Positions 1 through 7,400 of a DNA stretch of 35,452 nt are shown piece after piece (the stretch's first letter is position 1; each line of letters opens with the position of its first letter). Both the position numbers and the translations under genes were made by a program. The notes under the pieces are model-generated. The model had not been told where the DNA came from. It saw only the letters and a program-made list of their open reading frames with translations, and did no database searches. The DNA is from CAZLXG01 sp964563585. GTDB taxonomy: Bacteria; Bacteroidota; Bacteroidia; Flavobacteriales; Flavobacteriaceae. The stretch spans positions 1-35,452 of the forward strand of contig CAZLXG010000018.1 in the NCBI GenBank assembly GCA_964563585.1, in the 5' to 3' direction.

Positions 1-32
1 TATTGATGACTAAAAGTAAAGTTTTCAACAAC

Positions 33-101
33 TTACAAATCTTCTAACATTAAATTATATCATACTGCAAATCTTCATGTAAAGTTGAAATAGTTTCTTT
101 A
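33..101 (-). pseudogene. Decayed copy of the 3' end of the neighbouring 156-aa gene
   Basis: Read on the minus strand, these bases would encode a tail nearly identical to the last 22 or so residues of the protein at 564-1034: TISTLHEDLQYD, then NLMLEDL and a stop at 33-35. One base is missing near position 60 relative to the intact gene, so the frame breaks and an early stop appears. Most differences between the copies are synonymous (Leu, Thr, Tyr and Gln codons), which suggests that the copy diverged as a functional gene before it decayed. Its upstream edge abuts the stop codon of the membrane-protein gene at 99-536. Only the tail is visible; nothing matching the rest of the 156-aa protein is present. 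Confidence 0.7.
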
Positions 102-536
102 CAAGTAATTAAAAAACAGTTCAACACCAGTTCCTATAATAAAGCTAACAATAGCTCCAATAAAGGATATACGTCCTAACTTATATGTGTTTGTAAAAGC
201 TAACCAGAGCGCAAAACCACCACAACATACAAAAACCACCATCGCATATATAGATACATTGCTTGTAAAAAGCCCAATTAAGTTAAAAAACGGGTCTAAT
301 AAGGCAGTAAATCCAAATAATGCTAAGACAAAATTGGTTTTAGTGTGTTTAATAAATAGATAAATGCCAGCGATTAGTAGCTCAATACTAATTGATAATG
401 GACCAAATTGCGTGTAATTTTCTTTTTTAAAATAGGCTTCTAAATGATAAGAAAGCTCAATTTTAAAACAAAATATAAAACCAAATATTAGTGCTATTAA
501 TATAAATATTGATGCTGCAATTTTTCTTTTATTCAT
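99..536 (-). CDS. Small multi-pass membrane protein, unknown function
   Basis: I do not recognise this 145-aa protein. It is very hydrophobic, with about four or five membrane segments: one near residues 8-25 after a basic MNKRK start, others near 45-62, 68-90, 97-115 and 122-142. There are no obvious catalytic or metal-binding motifs. The basic N-terminus suggests a cytoplasmic start. It lies 27 bp downstream of the 156-aa gene on the same strand and may be co-transcribed with it. Its stop codon falls at the boundary of a decayed copy of that gene's 3' end, so it sits between two copies of the same tail sequence. It may therefore have been trapped or created by a local duplication. Confidence 0.65.
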   Translation of the reverse strand: MNKRKIAASIFILIALIFGFIFCFKIELSYHLEAYFKKENYTQFGPLSISIELLIAGIYLFIKHTKTNFVLALFGFTALLDPFFNLIGLFTSNVSIYAMVVFVCCGGFALWLAFTNTYKLGRISFIGAIVSFIIGTGVELFFNYL

Positions 537-563
537 AAATGTAAATTAATGATTTTTAGCGTA

Positions 564-1034
564 TTATAAATCATCTAACATCAAATTATAATCGTATTGC
601 AAATCTTCATGCAATGTTGAAATTGTTTTTTCAATTAAAAGTATTTGACGATTATACATGTTTTGTAACTGAACGCTATATTTTATACTAGGAGAAAAGT
701 TTTTCAGTTTTTTACAGAAATAAAGTAATAACTCGACTTCGGTTTCCTTTTTTTGAGAATAACGAATATACTTTTTTGTGTTGGTTAATATTTTCCGAAC
801 ACTTTTACGTATATAAAAATAGCTTTTTATGTTGATGCGTTCAAACTGCTCATCCATATAATCTTGAACCGTTTCAATATAACCACTTTCGTTATGCGAT
901 TCGAATAATAAATAGGTGAGAAGCTCTTTGTTTTCTTTTTTAAAGCGAGATAAGCGCAAACACAATTCTTGAATTTCGATACTAGAAAGCGTATTCAGTT
1001 CTTTTTTTATGTCTTTAAGTGGCACTGCTTTCAT
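564..1034 (-). CDS. Conserved-looking hypothetical protein, 156 aa, soluble, helical
   Basis: I do not recognise this protein. It has no signal peptide or membrane segment. It is rich in Lys, Glu and Leu, and its residues (MKAVPLKDIKKELNTLSS onwards) look mostly alpha-helical throughout. The middle is strongly basic (YIRKSVRKILTNTKKYIRY, about residues 72-90), which could contact nucleic acid, but that is only a guess. The acidic tail TISTLHEDLQYD...LMLDDL is repeated as a decayed fragment at 33-101. Its start lies 48 bp downstream of the stop of the fused dehydrogenase gene, and that gap is mostly filled by an inverted repeat. Translation at ATG 1034 gives a full open frame to a TAA stop. 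Confidence 0.7.
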   Translation of the reverse strand: MKAVPLKDIKKELNTLSSIEIQELCLRLSRFKKENKELLTYLLFESHNESGYIETVQDYMDEQFERINIKSYFYIRKSVRKILTNTKKYIRYSQKKETEVELLLYFCKKLKNFSPSIKYSVQLQNMYNRQILLIEKTISTLHEDLQYDYNLMLDDL

Positions 1035-1040
1035 CTATAT

Positions 1041-1082
1041 TATTTTTATGTGAGTGATGAAATGCAATATAACATAAAAATA
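1041..1082. repeat. 11-bp perfect inverted repeat in the intergenic gap
   Basis: The arms TATTTTTATGT (1041-1051) and ACATAAAAATA (1072-1082) are perfect reverse complements separated by 20 bp. They nearly fill the 48-bp gap after the dehydrogenase stop codon. No U-tract follows the stem on the minus strand, so it is not a classical terminator. It could be a weak terminator, an mRNA 3'-end stabiliser or a binding site for the next gene. Confidence 0.45.
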
Positions 1083-3494
1083 TTAGCGTAGTTTAGGAAA
1101 ATCGGTAGGATTAGCTTCGTGCATCACATCGTAAACCGCTTCAAAAATATCTTCTATTGATGGTTTTGAGAAATAATCACCATCGTTTCCATAAGCTGGT
1201 CTGTGTGCTTTTGCGGTTAATGTTTTTGGTGCACTATCAATAAATTGATATGCGTTTTGGGTATTTAATATTTCATTTAAAATATAAGCCGAAGCGCCAC
1301 CAGGAACATCTTCATCAATCACCATAAAACGACCTGTTTTAGATATACTTTTTACTATATCGTGATTAATATCAAAAGGTAATAACGATTGAATATCAAT
1401 TATTTCGGCATCAATGCCAACCGATAAAAGTTCTTTTGCAGTTTGCTCAACCATACGAAGCGTAGAACCGTAAGAAACCAACGTAATATCTGTGCCTTCT
1501 TTTACTGTTTCAACAACTCCAATAGGTGTATTAATTTCACTTAAATTATTTGGCATTTTTTCTTTCAGTCGGTAGCCATTTAAACATTCAACAACTAATG
1601 CGGGGTCATCACCTTGTAGAAGCGTATTGTAAAAACCAGCAGCTTTAGTCATATTTCTTGGTACTAAAACATGAATGCCTCTAATTAAATTTAAAATACC
1701 ACCCATTTGAGAACCAGAATGCCAAATACCTTCTAGTCTATGTCCACGAGTTCTAATTATTAAAGGTGCTTTTTGTTTGCCTTTTGTTCTGTAATGTAGC
1801 GTTGATAAATCGTCGCTAATTACATTTAAAGCATATAGAATATAGTCTAAGTATTGAATCTCAGCAATGGGTCTTAAACCACGTAATGCCATGCCTATAC
1901 CTTGCCCAATAATTGTAGCTTCACGAATACCAGTATCGGCAACTCGATATTCGCCATATTTTTCTTGCAAACCTTCTAATCCTTGATTTACATCGCCAAT
2001 ATTTCCTGTGTCTTCTCCGAAAATTAAAGATTCTGGATAGTTGTTGAATATGGCATCAAAATTATCTCGAATTATAATTCTGCCATCAACTTGTTTTGCA
2101 TCATCGTTATAAGTTGCCTTAACTTCTTTTATAAGAATAGGTGATTTTTCAGTTTCAGAATATAAATGTGAGCTGAATCTAGGTTGATTCTTCTCAAAAC
2201 AATTATTTATCCAATCACTAAGTTGTTGTTTCTCAGTTGAATATTCACCAATAGTATATCTTAAAACTTTTCTTGCACATGATAATATGTCTTTACGAGT
2301 TGGCTCGTCGATAGCCGATAAAGTATCTTTTAGTTTATTAATAAAAACACCGTTAACACTTGATGTTGCTACATTAGTTAAAATTGAAATTAGCTCTTGC
2401 TGTTCGTTTTGAATAGGCTTTAAAAAAGTTGCCCACGCATTTTTCTTGGCGTTTCTAACTTCTTTTTTCATCGCTCTTTCAATCTCTGTAAGCGCTTCAT
2501 TAGTTGTAATACCGCTTTCAATTATCCATTCGCGCATTTTTGTATTACAATCATGCTGTTTTTCCCATTCTAAACGTTCTGCACTTTTATAGCGTTCGTG
2601 AGAACCCGAAGTGGAATGTCCTTGTGGTTGTGTTAATTCTAATACATGAATTAATATAGGGACATGTTCTTCTCTTGCTATTGCTGATGCTTCTTGATAT
2701 GTTTCAATTAAGTTAGCGTAATCCCAACCTTTAACACGTAATATTTCGTAACCTTTATTGTCTTTATCTCGTTGAAATCCTTTTAATATTTCTGAGATGT
2801 TTTCTTTTGTTGTTTGATGTTTTGCGTGTACAGAAATACCATATTCATCATCCCAAACACTAATAACCATTGGTACTTGTAATACGCCCGCAGCATTAAT
2901 AGTTTCAAAAAATAAACCTTCACTTGTACTTGCATTTCCAATAGTTCCCCATGCTACTTCATTTCCATTATTTGAAAATCCAGTAGTATTTATTCCTTTT
3001 ACTTCTTTGAAAATTTTAGAGGCTTGTGCTAATCCTAATAATCGAGGCATTTGTCCTGCAGTAGGAGATATATCTGGACTAGAATTATACTGTTTGGTTA
3101 GGTCTTTCCAATCTCCGTTTTCGTCTAAACTATGTGTGATAAAATGACCACCCATTTGACGCCCCGCCGACATGGGTTCTAAATCTAAATTGGTATTTGC
3201 GTATAAACCAGAAAAAAACTGTTCTGGAGTTAGTGCGCCAATTGCCATCATAAATGTTTGGTCGCGATAATAACCCGACCTCCAATCGCCTTTTAAAAAA
3301 GCTTTTGCCATAGCAAGTTGTGGCACTTCTTTTCCATCGCCAAAAATCCCAAACTTAGCTTTCCCTGTTAACACTTCTCTGCGACCTAATAAACTACACT
3401 CGCGACTTTTTACAGCAAGAGTGTAATCATTTAAAACTTCCGTTTTAAAATCGTTAAAAGAAATGTTGTTTTTCAAATCAGGAATTATTTGCAT
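1083..3494 (-). CDS. Fused E1 alpha/beta 2-oxoacid dehydrogenase (branched-chain type)
   Basis: This is a thiamine-diphosphate E1 component joining alpha and beta subunits in one chain of 803 aa. Such fused proteins are common in Bacteroidota and are annotated as 2-oxoisovalerate (branched-chain) dehydrogenase, which supplies branched acyl-CoA for iso-fatty acids. The alpha half (to about residue 440) shows GKAKFGIFGDGKEVPQLA, RSGYYRDQTFMMAIG and a cofactor-loop region STSEGLFFETINAAG. The beta half (from about 460) shows FGEDTGNIGDVNQGL, REATIIGQGIGMALRG and VIDEDVPGGASAYI. An ATG at 3554 would add 20 residues, but a good promoter (3517-3547) lies inside that extension, so ATG 3494 is chosen. 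Substrate choice (branched-chain versus another 2-oxoacid) cannot be settled from sequence alone, and no E2 or E3 gene is nearby. Confidence 0.92.
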   Translation of the reverse strand: MQIIPDLKNNISFNDFKTEVLNDYTLAVKSRECSLLGRREVLTGKAKFGIFGDGKEVPQLAMAKAFLKGDWRSGYYRDQTFMMAIGALTPEQFFSGLYANTNLDLEPMSAGRQMGGHFITHSLDENGDWKDLTKQYNSSPDISPTAGQMPRLLGLAQASKIFKEVKGINTTGFSNNGNEVAWGTIGNASTSEGLFFETINAAGVLQVPMVISVWDDEYGISVHAKHQTTKENISEILKGFQRDKDNKGYEILRVKGWDYANLIETYQEASAIAREEHVPILIHVLELTQPQGHSTSGSHERYKSAERLEWEKQHDCNTKMREWIIESGITTNEALTEIERAMKKEVRNAKKNAWATFLKPIQNEQQELISILTNVATSSVNGVFINKLKDTLSAIDEPTRKDILSCARKVLRYTIGEYSTEKQQLSDWINNCFEKNQPRFSSHLYSETEKSPILIKEVKATYNDDAKQVDGRIIIRDNFDAIFNNYPESLIFGEDTGNIGDVNQGLEGLQEKYGEYRVADTGIREATIIGQGIGMALRGLRPIAEIQYLDYILYALNVISDDLSTLHYRTKGKQKAPLIIRTRGHRLEGIWHSGSQMGGILNLIRGIHVLVPRNMTKAAGFYNTLLQGDDPALVVECLNGYRLKEKMPNNLSEINTPIGVVETVKEGTDITLVSYGSTLRMVEQTAKELLSVGIDAEIIDIQSLLPFDINHDIVKSISKTGRFMVIDEDVPGGASAYILNEILNTQNAYQFIDSAPKTLTAKAHRPAYGNDGDYFSKPSIEDIFEAVYDVMHEANPTDFPKLR

Positions 3495-3516
3495 GTATAT
3501 ACGCTTTTGGCTTTTG

Positions 3517-3547
3517 CGAAAGTAGTAAAAGTTTGTCGATTTTGCAA
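3517..3547 (-). promoter_or_regulatory. Promoter of the fused E1 dehydrogenase gene
   Basis: On the minus strand a TTG (3547-3545) is followed by exactly 20 bp and then TACTTTCG (3524-3517), one mismatch from the Bacteroidota -7 consensus TAnnTTTG. Transcription would begin near 3510, about 15 nt before ATG 3494. This excludes the longer reading frame that starts at 3554. Confidence 0.65.
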
Positions 3548-3615
3548 TAAACAAGCGACCTACTCTTTGTGTAATTCGTAGCTAAATGTTAAAAAAAATG
3601 AATAAAATAGATATT

Positions 3616-3665
3616 ATTCAATAAAATTAACACTTACCAAGTAATTCAATAAAAATTTAACACTT
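3616..3665. repeat. Tandem near-identical 20-22 bp direct repeats
   Basis: ATTCAATAAAATTAACACTT (3616-3635) recurs 28 bp later with two extra bases (ATTCAATAAAAA, then TTTAACACTT, 3644-3665). The copies lie immediately downstream of, and touch, the stop codon of the barrel-protein gene on the minus strand. They may be a local slippage duplication. No function is evident. Confidence 0.6.
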
Positions 3666-6496
3666 TAAAACCAGCGTCTTCTGAAAAGACCTAGTAGTGA
3701 TTGTGGGTCGAGAGTAAACTTAAATCTAATTTTTTGGTCGTAATTAGGTTGTCCAATTTCCCAACCCAAATTTGAATAAATAGGAAGATAGATTTCAAAA
3801 TAATCGGTTACTAAATTAATTCTAATTCCAGAATCATATACAAACTTAGAATTGTTGAATTTGTTTTTTACAAACCCAATATCGCCATAAACTAAAACAT
3901 ACCTCCAAAGTGTTGTGCTTGCATTAAATGTAGAAATCCATTGATTAGCAAATGGTGTTTTTAATTTAGATTTAAAAGCACCTTCGGCAGGAATATATTG
4001 CTGACTAAAAATACCTGAGGCTTCCGAGCGCCCTAAATAACTATAATCAAACAAATAATCTGTTGGTCTATCTAGCGCAAAACTAAAATAATCGGAAGTT
4101 GGGTCTGTTTTATTTTTAAGAAAGGCACCTGTGTAAAACCTTAAATTTAATTGCCTGTTGCTTTCAAACAAACGTCTGTATTCGTAATTAAACGACACTT
4201 TGCTAAATGTTTTTTCTAATTGAAAATCAGCAGACCATTTGTTGAAATTAATTAAGTTATCATCAGAATTTATATAATGAACATTAAAAACATTATAGTT
4301 TGGTTCTGTGGTGTTAAATGGATTGGTAACATCTTCATCTCTGTTTATATCTAAATACCTGAAAATTAGAATTTTTCTTGTGTTTGAGCGGAAATCATTA
4401 TCGTCTCTAAATTGAAAGGTTAGTGATGGGATTATTTTTTTAACAAATAAATTCTCAGCATACGATGTGTAGTTACCTCTTATTCCATAGTTTATAAAAT
4501 ACAGATTGCTATTTTCAATATGGTGTGTAATTGAAGCTGATATTGCGCCAGTTAAAGATTTAGATTTAAATGCGTATCGTGGTTCTATTTTGTAATTAAA
4601 ATGTTTACGTAATAAAGTTTTATTGTATGTTTTAATACCAACTGTTATACCGTCATAGATATTATTAAACTCGGCTGTAGGCATAAAGAATACTTGGTTG
4701 TAATTAGGGTTTTCTATGTCTTTGAAAAATCGAAATTGAAGCGGTTTGTTATTAAAGAAAAAGCCTTTTAAAGATTTCCAGTTGTCTCTTAAATTAACTT
4801 CAGGTATTATTTTTTTGTAGTTTAAAACTAACTTATTTGCCGTGTTTCTTGGTATGGTTATGGTTTTGCTTCCGTTAATGTTTTCTACCCAAAACTTTGA
4901 GATGATACTATCGTTATTAAGTGTGTATAGTGAAATAGGCATACTATTATTATGCTTATTTTTTATAGTTAATGTTATAGAATCATCTGTTTTTATAACA
5001 TTTTTTATTTTAAAATCTATTTTTTTGCGCGTTGCTAAATAATCGCTAAAAAACCAATCAATATTTTTTGAAGTTTTCGATTTTAAGAACGATTCAAATT
5101 CTTTGGTAGAAGTTTGTTTTAGTTGTATTTTTTTTAAAAATGATTTAATAGAGGTTTCTAAAACATCAGAATTTATAAAATCATCTAAATATTTAAGTCC
5201 AATAGCCGACTTATATTTTCCTGCTATATTCTTGTTAAACTTCAATAAAGAGTCCTTTTGCATTGTTAAGGGCTGGTCTCTATTGGTTCTAGCCATAAGC
5301 ATAAATGCAAGTGTGTACTTATCGTTGAATTTCATGTCTGCTGCATGAAAAGAACGTATGCCCCAAAAATCAGCTAAAGAGCCTAAAAATTTCATATCTG
5401 GATAATAATGCTCGACATAATTCATTAAAAAATAAATTTGCAAACCATCAATTAACCACTGTTCAGTTCTTGGGTTTATAAGTAATGTGTTTTCTAGATG
5501 ATTGTGAAGTGTAATTTTCAAAAGCTTTAATTCGTATTGAAAATTATTAGGATAAGTTTTAATGAAACTTGGTAAAAAATTCAAACCATAAACAGGGTCT
5601 TTTTTGTCATCAATTTCAGTTAGAAGTAATTTTTCATGAGGATAATTACCTAGGTTTTTAAAGATATAATTTGTTATTTTTTCAACTATTAAAACTTTGT
5701 CAATGAGTTCAATTCCATCAGAATTAATATTTGAAACTAATGAAAATCCATCGTCTTCAATAACTTCAAAACTAGGTATTTTGTTTAAGAATAATTTATT
5801 GTTTATTCTATTTTTCCCGTTTAAGTTAATAGTTTGTTTTTTAGATGATTGTACTATTTTACTTGAATTTAAATCTGAAGTTAATGTATAGCCAATTGGA
5901 TATTCAATTTCTAAGTTAATATCTGCTACAGGAATATATAAATCATCTAGATTTTTGTTACTATAATATTGCCATTTACCATTGTAAATTGCGGGTGTAA
6001 TATACCAATATCTTAAATTTAAATCACCAGTTTCTGTAATACCATAATCTGTAAATTTATCTTTTGGTATTTGCACTTTATAACCAAAATTTATAGTGTA
6101 AGATTCATTTGGATTTATAGGATTTTTTAACTCAACTTTTACAATATCTAATTGACCGCTTATACGTTCAAAAGCTAAATCTTCATTGTTTTGTTTCATT
6201 GAAGTTATTACAGAAAAACCTCTGTCTTCATTTTTAGCAAAATGAAACTTATCGTTGTATTCCTCTGCAAAGCGTTGTGCTAATGGTGTTTGTTTGGTTG
6301 AATAACTATTATTCCAATCGTTTAGATAGATAGTTTGTAACGTGTCTTGCGAGGTGTTTTTATATTGAATAATTTGAGTTATGGTAATTTCTCTCTTTTC
6401 AATATCAAAAGATGCCTTTAAGTCAATTTTATTTTGACCAAAGCAAATACTTGTAAACACAAATAGTATATAACTTAATAAATAGCGAGAATTCAA
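3665..6496 (-). CDS. M1 aminopeptidase-like protein with outer-membrane barrel, zinc site lost
   Basis: This 943-aa exported protein starts with a signal peptide ending about ...SICFGQ. The first 230 residues resemble the beta-sandwich N-domain of M1 (gluzincin) peptidases, and the middle resembles the M1 catalytic fold: GLNFLPSF sits where GAMEN would be, and NPRTEQWLIDGLQIYF aligns with the NEGLAxYF helix. The zinc motif HExxH-18x-E is replaced: K327-I-T-L-H331, then Asp350 in place of Glu. Proteolysis is therefore unlikely. From about residue 600 the sequence alternates polar and hydrophobic strands with many aromatic residues and ends ...RRRWF, typical of an outer-membrane beta-barrel with a terminal Phe. 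The family is often labelled metalloprotease in flavobacteria. The role here is unknown; a scaffold or binding function at the outer membrane is an inference. Confidence 0.8.
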   Translation of the reverse strand: MNSRYLLSYILFVFTSICFGQNKIDLKASFDIEKREITITQIIQYKNTSQDTLQTIYLNDWNNSYSTKQTPLAQRFAEEYNDKFHFAKNEDRGFSVITSMKQNNEDLAFERISGQLDIVKVELKNPINPNESYTINFGYKVQIPKDKFTDYGITETGDLNLRYWYITPAIYNGKWQYYSNKNLDDLYIPVADINLEIEYPIGYTLTSDLNSSKIVQSSKKQTINLNGKNRINNKLFLNKIPSFEVIEDDGFSLVSNINSDGIELIDKVLIVEKITNYIFKNLGNYPHEKLLLTEIDDKKDPVYGLNFLPSFIKTYPNNFQYELKLLKITLHNHLENTLLINPRTEQWLIDGLQIYFLMNYVEHYYPDMKFLGSLADFWGIRSFHAADMKFNDKYTLAFMLMARTNRDQPLTMQKDSLLKFNKNIAGKYKSAIGLKYLDDFINSDVLETSIKSFLKKIQLKQTSTKEFESFLKSKTSKNIDWFFSDYLATRKKIDFKIKNVIKTDDSITLTIKNKHNNSMPISLYTLNNDSIISKFWVENINGSKTITIPRNTANKLVLNYKKIIPEVNLRDNWKSLKGFFFNNKPLQFRFFKDIENPNYNQVFFMPTAEFNNIYDGITVGIKTYNKTLLRKHFNYKIEPRYAFKSKSLTGAISASITHHIENSNLYFINYGIRGNYTSYAENLFVKKIIPSLTFQFRDDNDFRSNTRKILIFRYLDINRDEDVTNPFNTTEPNYNVFNVHYINSDDNLINFNKWSADFQLEKTFSKVSFNYEYRRLFESNRQLNLRFYTGAFLKNKTDPTSDYFSFALDRPTDYLFDYSYLGRSEASGIFSQQYIPAEGAFKSKLKTPFANQWISTFNASTTLWRYVLVYGDIGFVKNKFNNSKFVYDSGIRINLVTDYFEIYLPIYSNLGWEIGQPNYDQKIRFKFTLDPQSLLGLFRRRWF

Positions 6497-6608
6497 TTTA
6501 TTGTAAAAACATTAATATGATTAATAATTCATGTAAGGCGCTGCAATATAGCAAAATATTGCGATTCGGTATGCTGAGAATAAATTTGGAAATCCTAAAG
6601 CAATAAGA

Positions 6609-7298
6609 TTAAAAATTTGGACTGAATCTAGATTCTTTATAGAAGGTGTCTAGTATTTCAATTACCTCATCTTCTGTATCAACCAAATGAATTAAATCTA
6701 AATCTTTAGCGCTAATGTTTTCAAACTTGTCTAAAAGTGTTGTTTTCACCCATTCAAAAAGACCTTCCCAAAAATCTTTTCCAACTAAAATAATAGGGAA
6801 TTTTTCAATTTTATGAGTTTGTATTAATGTGATAGCTTCAAATAATTCATCTAATGTTCCAAATCCGCCAGGCATAACAACAAAACCTTGTGAATATTTC
6901 ACAAACATGACTTTTCTAACAAAGAAATAATCAAAATCTAGGCTTTTATCATGGTCAATATATGGGTTGTCGTGCTGCTCGAAAGGTAATTCAATATTTA
7001 AACCAACGGAAGTTCCGCCTCCTAGATGTGCGCCTTTATTACCAGCTTCCATAATTCCCGGACCACCACCAGTTATAACGCCATAACCAGCTTCTACTAT
7101 GCGTCTTGCAACTTTTTCAGTTAACTTATAATATCTATTATCGGGTTTTGTTCTTGCAGACCCAAATATTGAGACGCAAGGTCCAATTTGACTCATTTTT
7201 TCAAAACCATTTACGAATTCTCCCATTATCTTGAAGATTGCCCAAGAGTCATTCGTTTTATTTTCGTTCCAACCTTTATTGTGTTGTTCTTTTTTCAT
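6609..7298 (-). CDS. LOG-family protein (TIGR00730-type, lysine decarboxylase-like fold)
   Basis: This is a 229-aa cytosolic Rossmann-fold protein. It has the two family signatures: GGGPGIMEAGNKGA (about residues 77-90) and PGGFGTLDE (about 143-151). The PGGxGTxxE motif binds nucleotide, and characterised members are cytokinin riboside 5'-monophosphate phosphoribohydrolases or other nucleotide 5'-monophosphate nucleosidases that release the base from ribose 5-phosphate. The length suits the family. The start MKKEQHNKGW precedes a charged tail before the fold begins near residue 40. It lies about 100 bp downstream of uvrA on the same strand and may be read from its own promoter. The physiological substrate is not evident from the sequence; the lysine decarboxylase label sometimes attached to this family is not supported. 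Confidence 0.9.
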   Translation of the reverse strand: MKKEQHNKGWNENKTNDSWAIFKIMGEFVNGFEKMSQIGPCVSIFGSARTKPDNRYYKLTEKVARRIVEAGYGVITGGGPGIMEAGNKGAHLGGGTSVGLNIELPFEQHDNPYIDHDKSLDFDYFFVRKVMFVKYSQGFVVMPGGFGTLDELFEAITLIQTHKIEKFPIILVGKDFWEGLFEWVKTTLLDKFENISAKDLDLIHLVDTEDEVIEILDTFYKESRFSPNF

Positions 7299-7400
7299 AT
7301 TATTTAAACCTTTTAACCTATAGTGATTTAGACGTTAGTATTATATTTTGTTTTTTTGAAAATCTATAATCAAAAGACTACAAATAAATTTTATAACTCG

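Noticed and set aside
5492..5506. HNHLE in the M1-like protein as a possible active zinc site
   Set aside because: Spacing to the conserved Trp-Leu-x-D/E-Gly helix places the HExxH position at KITLH, so HNHLE is out of register and lacks the second metal-binding pattern.
4842..5891. Three small plus-strand frames within the M1-like gene
   Set aside because: All are hydrophobic or low-complexity shadows opposite a 943-aa conserved gene. They have no promoter or neighbours.
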